Below, in pieces: positions 15,868 to 21,902 of a stretch of DNA of 21,902 bases. Below the pieces are notes generated by a model. It had not been told where the DNA came from, did no database searches, and saw nothing but the letters and a program-made list of their open reading frames with translations. The first letter of the stretch is position 1. Each line of letters opens with the position of its first letter. Position numbers and translations under genes: made by a program. The stretch is from UBA6136 sp041158345. GTDB taxonomy: Bacteria; Pseudomonadota; Gammaproteobacteria; Methylococcales; Methylococcaceae. The DNA is taken from positions 1 to 21,902 of the forward strand of contig JBEBBO010000179.1 in assembly GCA_041158345.1 (NCBI GenBank), read 5' to 3'.

Positions 15868-16506
15868 ATGGCACTTACCCTCTATCTGCTCAGGCACGGT
15901 GAAACGGCTTCCAGCGCCTCTGGTGGCTTCTGTGGTTCGATTGACCCGGACCTCACCCCTGAAGGCCATCTGATGGCCGAGGATTTCGGCAAGGCCTACG
16001 CAGGCCACCCGTTCAAGGCAGCGTATGTGAGCCCGATGCAGCGCGCACGCAAGACGGCAACCCCGCTTTGCACTGCAAATGGACTTGAGATGAACATACG
16101 GCCCGGCCTGAGTGAGGTCTCGTTTGGCGAATGGGAAGGCAAGACCACCGACGAGGTGAAAGCGAAATATCCACAGGAATACCTCCGTTGGAGCACCGAT
16201 GCCGGATGGAACGGTCCTCCGGGCGGGGAGCGCGGCATTGATGTGGCACGGCGAGCTCTTTTGGTCTTGGATGAAATCCAGGCCAATCACGACTCTGGTG
16301 ACATTCTCGTCGTCTCACACAAGGCCACGATTCGGATTTTGATTTGCGCCGTGCTCGGCATCGATGTCGGTGGTTATCGAGATCGGATCGGCATATCGGT
16401 CTGCGCCCTCTCGATCATTCAATTCAATGATCACGGCCCACGATTGGATCGACTGGGAGACCGCTCCCATCTCCGCCCTGAGCTGAGGTCCCGCATTGGC
16501 ACTTGA
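15868..16506 (+). CDS. Histidine phosphatase family protein
   Basis: 212 residues. The protein belongs to the phosphoglycerate-mutase-like histidine phosphatases, which form a phosphohistidine intermediate. The RHG motif is at 9-11 (catalytic His10), Arg59/Arg61 sit in SPMQRAR, the acid/base Glu83 lies in LSEVSFGEWEG, and the second histidine is His151 in VVSHKAT. Substrate cannot be assigned: alpha-ribazole phosphatase, broad phosphatase or sugar-phosphate phosphatase are all possible. A GGAACGAGA ribosome site precedes the ATG. It lies 100 bases after the MutS-like gene on the same strand. Confidence 0.93.
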   Translation: MALTLYLLRHGETASSASGGFCGSIDPDLTPEGHLMAEDFGKAYAGHPFKAAYVSPMQRARKTATPLCTANGLEMNIRPGLSEVSFGEWEGKTTDEVKAKYPQEYLRWSTDAGWNGPPGGERGIDVARRALLVLDEIQANHDSGDILVVSHKATIRILICAVLGIDVGGYRDRIGISVCALSIIQFNDHGPRLDRLGDRSHLRPELRSRIGT

Positions 16507-16523
16507 TTCTTGGGTTATCTCAA

Positions 16524-16550
16524 CAAAGGCTTGCATTTCGCCGGCCTTTG
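16524..16550 (+). terminator. Inverted repeat after the histidine phosphatase gene
   Basis: Arms CAAAGGC and GCCTTTG, 7 bp and perfect, with a 13-base loop, start 18 bases after the stop codon. There is no T-run, so it may be a weak terminator or an RNA-stability element. Confidence 0.3.
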
Positions 16551-16566
16551 GGCTCAAATGTAGCCA

Positions 16567-16580
16567 TGTGGTTTACCACA
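16567..16580. promoter_or_regulatory. Palindrome upstream of trxA
   Basis: TGTGGT-TT-ACCACA is a perfect 14-base palindrome about 85 bases before the trxA start. Its size and symmetry suit a dimeric regulator, but no known operator is recognised. Confidence 0.25.
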
Positions 16581-16664
16581 ACCATCTTGGGGCGATTCCG
16601 CTCCAGATCTCCGGATTCTTGTAAACTTCCCCTGATTGATTGACCCCGTTAAGCGGAGGCTTTT

Positions 16665-16991
16665 GTGAGTGATAACGTCCTTCAAGTCAGCGATGCTGAA
16701 TTTGATGTCAAGGTTTTGAAGTCCTCAACCCCAGTCCTCGTGGATTTTTGGGCTGAGTGGTGTGGACCGTGCAAGATGATCGCGCCTATTCTCGAAGACA
16801 TCGCTGTTGAATATGCGGGAAAGGTGATTGTCGCCAAGGTTAATATCGATAATAATCCTGCTACGCCTCAGGCCTATGGCGTTCGCGGCATCCCGACATT
16901 GATCCTTTTCAAGGATGGTGACGTGCATGCCACCAAGGTTGGCGCCCTCGCGAAGTCGCAGCTAGCAGCCTTCCTCGACCAGAACCTCTAA
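16665..16991 (+). CDS. trxA: Thioredoxin 1
   Basis: 108 residues, the standard length of bacterial thioredoxin. It reduces protein disulfides in the cytoplasm with electrons from thioredoxin reductase. The active site WCGPC is at 32-36, the buried Asp27 and the cis-proline Pro77 in RGIPT are present. Translation starts at GTG 16665, with a strong GGAGG six to seven bases upstream; no nearby ATG fits. It lies 229 bases before rho, an arrangement shared by many proteobacteria. Confidence 0.98.
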   Translation: MSDNVLQVSDAEFDVKVLKSSTPVLVDFWAEWCGPCKMIAPILEDIAVEYAGKVIVAKVNIDNNPATPQAYGVRGIPTLILFKDGDVHATKVGALAKSQLAAFLDQNL

Positions 16992-17042
16992 AGCACTGGA
17001 ACGCTTTGTCGATTCCATGAAGAACAATAATAATTAATTGCC

Positions 17043-17070
17043 GGGTGATGCGGCGGCCGTTGCATCACCC
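17043..17070 (+). repeat. Perfect 9-bp hairpin between trxA and rho
   Basis: GGGTGATGC and GCATCACCC enclose a 10-base GC-rich loop, about 50 bases after trxA and 150 before rho. It is followed by TCTAATGCC rather than a T-run. It could stabilise the trxA 3' end or be part of a rho leader; in E. coli rho is autoregulated through its leader. Confidence 0.5.
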
Positions 17071-17220
17071 TCTAATGCCTACCTTCTTTATCGCCAACCC
17101 CTCCAATCCTTTCCTGCCGCCCCTCCGAGGCGGTGAAGATCTCCCCGCCCGCTCCTGAGTCCCAAAGTGCCGGACTGCGATTGGAACCTACAATTACTAT
17201 CCCTCAACCACCCTCCATCC

Positions 17221-18477
17221 ATGAATCTCACTGACCTCAAGCGCAAACCCGTCGCGGAACTGATCGCCATCTCTGAACAGCTCGAAATCGAGGGCGTTGC
17301 CCGAACCCGAAAACAGGACCTCATCTTCTCGATTCTCAAGAAGCAGTCCAAAGGCGGCGAAGACATCTATGGTGACGGGGTGCTTGAAATCCTGTCGGAT
17401 GGGTACGGATTTTTGAGATCCCCTGACAGTTCATTCCTCGCGGGAGCGGACGACATTTATGTCTCACCGAGCCAGATTCGCCGCTTCAGCCTTCGAACAG
17501 GCGACACGATTTCAGGCAAGATCCGCCCCCCCAAAGAGGGTGAGCGCTACTTCGCCATGCTCAAGGTTGAACAGATCAACTATGAGCCGCCGGAAAATGC
17601 GAAGCACAAAGTGCTCTTTTCCAACCTGACGCCGCTTTTCCCCAAATCGCGCCTGCAGCTGGAGATCGGTAATGGCACCACCGAAGATTTGACCGGACGC
17701 GTCATGGATCTGGTGGCGCCGATCGGTAAAGGTCAGCGCGCCCTGATCGTCTCACCGCCCAAAGCCGGTAAGACCATGATTCTCCAGAACCTGGCGCATT
17801 CGATCGCTGAACGCTATCCCGAGTGCTACCTCATCGTTCTCCTGATCGATGAACGTCCGGAAGAAGTGACCGAAATGCAGCGGAGCGTCAAAGGCGAAGT
17901 CATCTCAAGCACCTTTGATGAGCCGCCAGCCCGTCATGTCCAGGTCGCTGAGATGATCCTTGAGAAGGCCAAACGTCTCGTAGAGCACAAACGCGACGTC
18001 GTGATTCTCCTCGACTCCATCACCCGACTGGCACGGGCATACAACACAGTGGTTCCAGCCTCAGGCAAGATTCTGACGGGTGGTGTCGATGCCAATGCGC
18101 TGGAAAGACCCAAGCGCTTCTTCGGTGCGGCTCGAAATATTGAAGAAGGGGGAAGCCTCACGATCATCGCGACGGCCCTGATCGATACAGGATCCCGTAT
18201 GGATGAAGTCATCTACGAGGAATTCAAGGGAACTGGTAACTGCGAACTTCACCTTGAACGTAAGATTGCTGAAAAGCGGATCTACCCCGCGATCAATATC
18301 AATCGTTCGGGAACCCGCCGCGAGGAATATCTCGTTCCGCCGGATGAACTCCAGAAATGCTGGATTCTCCGAAAGATTCTCCAGCCGATGGACGAGATGG
18401 CAGCCAGTGAATTCCTGCTCGGAAAGCTCAAGGATACAAAGACAAACCAGGAGTTCTTCGACATGATGAAGCGCTGA
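17221..18477 (+). CDS. rho: Transcription termination factor Rho
   Basis: 418 residues against 419 in E. coli, collinear throughout. Rho is a hexameric RNA helicase that ends untranslated transcripts. The start MNLTDLKRK at 17221 matches the family; the frame is open to 17167 but the extra 18 residues are not conserved. The RNA-binding cold-shock-like region (DGYGFLR, then DDIYVSPSQIRRF), Walker A PPKAGKT near 178-184, Walker B VVILLDS and the Q-loop/R-loop segment ASGKILTGGVDANAL are intact. No Shine-Dalgarno is evident before the ATG. A TACAAT at 17189-17194 could be a -10 element but lacks a good -35. A strong terminator follows. Confidence 0.99.
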   Translation: MNLTDLKRKPVAELIAISEQLEIEGVARTRKQDLIFSILKKQSKGGEDIYGDGVLEILSDGYGFLRSPDSSFLAGADDIYVSPSQIRRFSLRTGDTISGKIRPPKEGERYFAMLKVEQINYEPPENAKHKVLFSNLTPLFPKSRLQLEIGNGTTEDLTGRVMDLVAPIGKGQRALIVSPPKAGKTMILQNLAHSIAERYPECYLIVLLIDERPEEVTEMQRSVKGEVISSTFDEPPARHVQVAEMILEKAKRLVEHKRDVVILLDSITRLARAYNTVVPASGKILTGGVDANALERPKRFFGAARNIEEGGSLTIIATALIDTGSRMDEVIYEEFKGTGNCELHLERKIAEKRIYPAININRSGTRREEYLVPPDELQKCWILRKILQPMDEMAASEFLLGKLKDTKTNQEFFDMMKR

Positions 18478-18499
18478 TCGCGCGCCTCCCCAAACGCCA

Positions 18500-18532
18500 A
18501 AGGCTCACTCTTCAGTGGGCCTTTTCTTTTTT
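18500..18532 (+). terminator. Rho-independent terminator of rho
   Basis: AAGGCTCACT and AGTGGGCCTT pair over 10 bp (one G-T wobble) around a CTTC loop, followed by TTTTCTTTTTT. It starts 22 bases after the rho stop codon. Confidence 0.88.
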
Positions 18533-18548
18533 GAGCCACCAGAACTAG

Positions 18549-18579
18549 TTGACAGATCACCACATCCAAGGACTAGACT
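18549..18579 (+). promoter_or_regulatory. Candidate sigma-70 promoter of envelope gene set
   Basis: A perfect -35 TTGACA (18549-18554) is followed after 19 bases by TAGACT (18574-18579, four of six -10 matches). The spacing is longer than the usual 17, so this is weak. It lies just after the rho terminator and about 150 bases before the lipoprotein gene. A GATCAG/CTGATC inverted repeat (18582-18601) sits immediately downstream. Confidence 0.3.
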
Positions 18580-18727
18580 TCGATCAGGCGGGCATCTGAT
18601 CAGCGGTTGGATGGTGGGTATGGGACAGCATTCGAGACTTTCCCGGCATTTTCGCTGTTCGCTGTGGGTTTTCTCGCCAAAATGATTGGATCACTGGACA
18701 GTTAAACTACTCCATTGAGGTGTATCC

Positions 18728-19213
18728 GTGAAAACGTCTCTCATTCAACGTACTTCAATCGTCATCCTAGCTCTGGGCTTGAACGGATTGACTGGTTGCA
18801 CCAAGGAAATGGGTGCAGCGCTCGGATCCGCTGCAGGGAGCATCGGTTCTTCCTACCTTCCCGTCGCGGCCATTCCGGTCGGCGGTGCGGTCGAAATGAT
18901 GGGGGAACAGGTTGGCGGACTGGTGGGTGAACAGATTGCCCGGTATTTGGACGAGGCTGAGAGAAAACAAGCCGAAAAAGCCGCCTTGGACGCCTTGAAT
19001 AGCCGTACCACGGGGGCCGGATCGACTCAGACCTGGACCAGTAAAACCAACAGTGGCGTGTCTGGGGGATCAACCATTGTTGCCGAGGATAAAGCCAACG
19101 ATGGTCGAGTCTGCAGAACCCAACGTAATTTCATCAATGTTCGTGGGAAGGATATTGAACAAACCGATCGTCTCTGCCGTGACCCCAAATCCGGTGCCTG
19201 GATTCAGGCATGA
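18728..19213 (+). CDS. Glycine-rich outer-membrane-type lipoprotein
   Basis: 161 residues. The start is GTG 18728 with GAGGTG 6-7 bases upstream. The signal peptide ends in the lipobox LTGC, with Cys24 as the lipidated residue; the next residues Thr-Lys do not give the Asp inner-membrane retention signal. A glycine/alanine-rich segment (about 29-70) resembles the glycine-zipper of 17-kDa surface antigen proteins, followed by a charged helix, a Ser/Thr/Gly linker and a C-terminal region with two cysteines (VCRTQ and LCRDP). Function unknown. The stop codon overlaps the start of the protease-like gene by 4 bases, so the two are probably translated together. Confidence 0.88.
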   Translation: MKTSLIQRTSIVILALGLNGLTGCTKEMGAALGSAAGSIGSSYLPVAAIPVGGAVEMMGEQVGGLVGEQIARYLDEAERKQAEKAALDALNSRTTGAGSTQTWTSKTNSGVSGGSTIVAEDKANDGRVCRTQRNFINVRGKDIEQTDRLCRDPKSGAWIQA

Positions 19214-19899
19214 GTCACCCATCCTTCAAATCTTGGCCCAGGCTTTGTAGGCCATGCATTCTGATCGGGCTTACGACCTTGATGCCATTCCCATCTTGGT
19301 CTGAAAACTACCCCTGTCCCTCGGTACCTTCTGCCGAGTCAGCCTTCTGGAAACCCATGCACTATACCCTTGAGGGCGCTGGAGGAAGCCACAACCTGAT
19401 TGCTGAGGGGCAGATACAAGCGGGTGAGACCCAGCGATTGAAGGATGCGCTCTCGCGTGCCATGCACCAACCCGGCGGGATCAATGAGGTCCTGCTCAAT
19501 TCCCCAGGGGGCGACTCGATCGAAGGTGAGAAGATGGGACACCTCATGCGAGAACTCGGGATTCCAACCCGCATCGCATCCGGTGCGTTTTGCGTAAGCG
19601 CGTGTTCCGTCGCCTTTTTAGGCGGCGTTTTTCGAACGGTTGAACCCGGTGGAACCTATAGCGTCCATATGTTCAGCAATTTTGCCGGTCTCAATGAGAG
19701 CGAGCAGCTTAAAAATTCCGTTAATGCGCTTAAGAAAATGGAACAGGAGTCAGCAAACTATGCCGCTGACCGCTATCAGTATCTCCTTGAAATGGGAATC
19801 TCGCCAGACGTTGCACGGCACGGCTTCTCCGTCGAAAGCAAGGAAATCTCCTGTCCCCCTCTTCCCATTCTGAAGCGCTGGAATGTGGATAACAGCTAA
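19210..19899 (+). CDS. Periplasmic ClpP-fold protease-like protein
   Basis: 229 residues with an N-terminal hydrophobic segment (about 14-29), consistent with export. The core resembles ClpP/crotonase-fold serine proteases and the periplasmic group of such proteins (COG3904-like): LLNSPGGDSIEG (95-106) forms the oxyanion strand, GAFCVSACSVAFLGG (125-139) carries the expected nucleophile region with Ser130 and Ser133, and His153 in YSVHMF is a candidate catalytic histidine. Which serine acts cannot be decided by eye. It overlaps the upstream lipoprotein gene by ATGA, suggesting a functional pair at the envelope. Confidence 0.82.
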   Translation: MSHPSFKSWPRLCRPCILIGLTTLMPFPSWSENYPCPSVPSAESAFWKPMHYTLEGAGGSHNLIAEGQIQAGETQRLKDALSRAMHQPGGINEVLLNSPGGDSIEGEKMGHLMRELGIPTRIASGAFCVSACSVAFLGGVFRTVEPGGTYSVHMFSNFAGLNESEQLKNSVNALKKMEQESANYAADRYQYLLEMGISPDVARHGFSVESKEISCPPLPILKRWNVDNS

Positions 19900-19941
19900 G
19901 CTGTCTCAACCCTTGCGCTCGTTTCCTTCTGTAGGCCCCAC

Positions 19942-20241
19942 ATGATAAAGAAAAAGACTCCCACGAACGCATTGACGCTCTGCATTCCCGTCATTCTCGC
20001 CATGGGGATGTCGCCTGTGGTGATGTCTATGGAGGATGGTCTGGCTCCGCCCAACGCCCATCCCGACTCCGGAAAATCCAAGTCAGCGAAGAGCCCAAAA
20101 TCCAAGCTCTCGGGAACTGCGGCCGATGATCAGGCGCTCGGCGGCCACAAGCAGGAATCGCTCCGCCCACCCGCAACCCCCAATGGATTGGTGAATCCCT
20201 GCCAGATGGCAGACTCACCCAAGTGGTGCGATGGCCAATAA
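19942..20241 (+). CDS. Small exported protein of unknown function
   Basis: 99 residues. A Lys-rich N-terminus followed by a hydrophobic stretch (about 11-29) is a plausible signal peptide. The mature part is low-complexity, rich in Pro, Ser, Lys and Ala, and ends with two cysteines in NPCQMADSPKWCDGQ. TAGG lies about 7 bases before the ATG. It has no recognised family. It sits 42 bases after the protease-like gene on the same strand, so it could be part of the same transcript. Confidence 0.6.
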   Translation: MIKKKTPTNALTLCIPVILAMGMSPVVMSMEDGLAPPNAHPDSGKSKSAKSPKSKLSGTAADDQALGGHKQESLRPPATPNGLVNPCQMADSPKWCDGQ

Positions 20242-20270
20242 GTCCCTGCGCCCACCCCTGCTCCGAGCCC

Positions 20271-20888
20271 ATGCGAAGATTTCAGAAATTTCTTAAACGC
20301 CAGCGTGAAAGACCCGGGACCTTTCCATCAGCCAACTGGCTGGAGAGGAACAAGTCGGTTCTGGAACTCATTGCGGTATGGACTGAGTCCATCGGCGTGT
20401 TGGTCGCCGCAATCTTTGCAATTCAACAATATGCCGATAACTCTGCTGCTGAACAGGTCAACAAAACCTTGAGCTACATCGATCGATTTCACGCCGATGA
20501 TGTGGGTGATGCGCGTGAGAAGTTCGAGAAAGTTTTTGATGATCGCAAGGAGGAGATCTTCAAGATGTCTTCAGCCGCCGATGCGGAGACCCAATTCCCT
20601 CAGTTTCTCCAACGCGTAGTGGATGATCAGGAACTAGAAATTCCCTTGAACAAGATTCTCGAATTTTTCGATGAATTGAACATCTGCGCCGAAGCCAAGC
20701 TCTGTGATGAAAAAACTGCGCTTCGATTCTTTGGAAAGTATGCTTGGGATTTTTCTGGCTTGATGAAGCCCTATATTTTGCATCTGCGCGAGGAATACCA
20801 TGATCCGATGATCGGCATTGGGATTCTTCGCATCGCGCACACGTTCAGAACGCTTCAAAAAGAAGAAGCGCCCAGAATCAAGCCCTGA
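20271..20888 (+). CDS. Single-pass membrane protein with cytoplasmic helical domain
   Basis: 205 residues from ATG 20271; a GTG at 20223 would extend it by 16 residues and overlap the preceding gene. A basic N-terminus (KRQRERP) precedes one membrane segment (about 30-54), and the rest is a charged helical domain of about 150 residues beginning EQVNKTLSYIDRFH. The layout recalls DUF4760-type proteins, but I cannot confirm that. Function unknown. A hairpin terminator follows within 15 bases. Confidence 0.75.
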   Translation: MRRFQKFLKRQRERPGTFPSANWLERNKSVLELIAVWTESIGVLVAAIFAIQQYADNSAAEQVNKTLSYIDRFHADDVGDAREKFEKVFDDRKEEIFKMSSAADAETQFPQFLQRVVDDQELEIPLNKILEFFDELNICAEAKLCDEKTALRFFGKYAWDFSGLMKPYILHLREEYHDPMIGIGILRIAHTFRTLQKEEAPRIKP

Positions 20889-20902
20889 GGCTAAAAACCG
20901 AT

Positions 20903-20923
20903 AGGGCCGCGTAGTGCGGCCCT
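20903..20923. terminator. Bidirectional hairpin between convergent genes
   Basis: AGGGCCGC and GCGGCCCT pair perfectly over 8 bp around a 5-base loop. It lies between two convergent genes (stops at 20888 plus and 20951 minus). The minus-strand side continues with ATCGGTTTTT, giving a short T-run. Confidence 0.65.
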
Positions 20924-20950
20924 TCTCTGCCATAACGGCGTCATCTACTC

Positions 20951-21313
20951 TCAAAGATGGCTGTCGATATAGTCTTTGAGTTCATCCTTCTTGCTGTCAT
21001 AGAGCTCGAACTGTTCCTTCGACAGGATTGCTTTCAACTCCTTGTCTTTTGCATCCATCAGATCGTGCATCTTGGAGCGCTTCTTGAACATGTTGTCATC
21101 CCCCTTGAGAATGGGCTCCGCCATTTCCGCATACTTGAGATTGATCGCCTGCAACTTCGGCATGACCGTCGCATCAAATTTCAATTGATCCTTCATGAAG
21201 GCCGTCATGAGCTGTGAACGCTGGGCGGGTGTGCTGTTCTCGATACCGGCCAAGGCGCTTCCCAGAACCAGCGAGAGAGATAGGGAAAGAAAAATACGAG
21301 TCAATCGATTCAT
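20951..21313 (-). CDS. Small periplasmic helical protein, Spy/LTXXQ-like
   Basis: 120 residues from ATG 21313. The frame is open to 21427, but the start at 21313 places a textbook signal peptide (MNRLTRIFLSLSLSLVLGSALA) at the N-terminus. The mature protein of about 98 residues is charged and helical, with LSKEQFELYDSKKDEL near the end. This resembles the helical repeats of Spy/CpxP-type periplasmic chaperones, which respond to envelope stress. Assignment to that family is tentative because the LTxxQ motif itself is not clear. Confidence 0.78.
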   Translation of the reverse strand: MNRLTRIFLSLSLSLVLGSALAGIENSTPAQRSQLMTAFMKDQLKFDATVMPKLQAINLKYAEMAEPILKGDDNMFKKRSKMHDLMDAKDKELKAILSKEQFELYDSKKDELKDYIDSHL

Positions 21314-21482
21314 GGTTAATGTCGCGGGGATCCGGTGAAGCCGGGAGGGATGGAAACTCGACCCGCATGCTCCTGTTTGACGCCATCCATTGATACAGCC
21401 CTGATTACAGGGGTAATAAATTGACATCCTGAAAGCGCTGTCAGCAAAGCCGAATGCTTTCTTTGATCACAAATCAAATAAA

Positions 21483-21899
21483 TTATGGCACGGGCGGATT
21501 AACGCCCGATGACGAAGCCGGTTTGAACGCAGGCTTGTCCGCTGCATGCTCCGGGGCCTTTTCATGGACCTGAGCGGCCTTTTCCTCCGCCTCATCTCTG
21601 GCTTTGGCATCGCTCTCTTCCTGTTGTTTGAGTCGTTCTTGTTCAGCCGAGCGACGCTCTGCCTTGGACACAAAGGGCTTTCCTTGAACGTTATACCAAG
21701 CCTCTTTTTCTTCCTCACCCTCAAGGTATTGCACCCAGAAGACCTTGACCCCGTCTTTGGACATTTGACGGTAGGAAACGGCCTGAGCTCCAGGATGTTC
21801 GGCGCGGAAGGTTCTTAGGATCTGAGCAGGCGCCTGATACTCGGTAATTTCGCTACCGGGCTGACAACCTGAAATGAAAGCGCTGCCCCCAATCAACAA
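21483..21899 (-). CDS. Putative lipoprotein with Lys/Glu-rich coiled region, 5' end cut
   Basis: The frame is open through the right edge, so the N-terminus and true start lie outside; the first possible start inside is TTG 21899. The visible sequence ends a signal peptide with the lipobox ISGC, then a compact domain (about residues 20-70, ILRTFRAEHPGAQAVSYRQM ... VFWVQYLEG) that resembles PepSY/beta-lactamase-inhibitor-like folds found in small periplasmic proteins. It ends in a long charged helix (KAERRSAEQERLKQQEES) and a Pro-rich tail. Function unknown. Confidence 0.75.
   Translation of the reverse strand: MLIGGSAFISGCQPGSEITEYQAPAQILRTFRAEHPGAQAVSYRQMSKDGVKVFWVQYLEGEEEKEAWYNVQGKPFVSKAERRSAEQERLKQQEESDAKARDEAEEKAAQVHEKAPEHAADKPAFKPASSSGVNPPVP
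21491..21508 (-). terminator. Hairpin overlapping last codons of lipoprotein gene
   Basis: CGGGCG and CGCCCG pair over 6 bp around a 6-base loop inside the final codons. On the minus strand it is followed after the stop codon by a T-rich stretch (TAATTTATTTGATTTG), so weak termination is plausible. Confidence 0.35.
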
Positions 21900-21902
21900 G
21901 GT

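Noticed and set aside
1..21902. tRNA, rRNA, CRISPR arrays, transposases, integrases
   Set aside because: Intergenic regions were read for T-loop-like motifs, regular repeats and mobile-element proteins; none was convincing.

Overview
The window reads as a moderately GC-rich (roughly mid-50 %) chromosomal segment of a Gram-negative proteobacterium. The Rho protein is collinear with the E. coli protein over its whole length, trxA lies directly upstream of rho as in many beta- and gammaproteobacteria, and lipoproteins and periplasmic proteins are frequent. A betaproteobacterium or close gammaproteobacterial relative is the best guess, but nothing here fixes the genus. No phage, IS element, CRISPR array, tRNA or rRNA was seen.

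Left part (1-7495), all on the minus strand. Two tandem MscS-family channel paralogs come first; the distal one runs off the left edge. Next are a helical TPR-like protein of unknown role, a haem-type bacterioferritin with its own terminator, and a complete modABC molybdate importer. A near-consensus sigma-54 (-24/-12) promoter candidate lies in the roughly 600-base gene-poor stretch upstream of the helical protein. The modA upstream region holds several perfect inverted repeats.

Middle part (7842-14017), plus strand. An exported protein of unknown function is followed by hypA, hypB, hypC, hypD and hypE, the [NiFe]-hydrogenase maturation genes, tightly packed with ATGA overlaps at hypC/hypD and hypD/hypE. 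No hypF and no hydrogenase structural gene is present. HypB has an unusual histidine-bearing insertion inside its GTPase domain. Two unrecognised genes follow: a small very acidic protein, and a probable fusion of a metallopeptidase-like HELCH module with a YkgJ-type cysteine cluster.

Right part (14112-21902). A MutS-family ATPase without mismatch-recognition domains carries two membrane segments in its middle. It is followed by a histidine phosphatase, trxA, and rho with a strong terminator. Next is an envelope gene set: a glycine-rich lipoprotein, a ClpP-fold periplasmic protease-like protein (ATGA overlap with the lipoprotein gene), a small exported protein and a single-pass membrane protein. 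Two convergent minus-strand genes close the window: a small Spy/LTXXQ-like periplasmic protein and a lipoprotein cut by the right edge.

The first two parts together look like a metal-supply neighbourhood: iron storage, molybdate uptake, and nickel insertion with Fe(CN)2CO cofactor assembly. The enzymes served are presumably encoded elsewhere. The best candidates for undescribed biology are the membrane-embedded MutS-like ATPase, the HELCH/Cys-cluster fusion, the HypB insertion and the envelope protease cassette.
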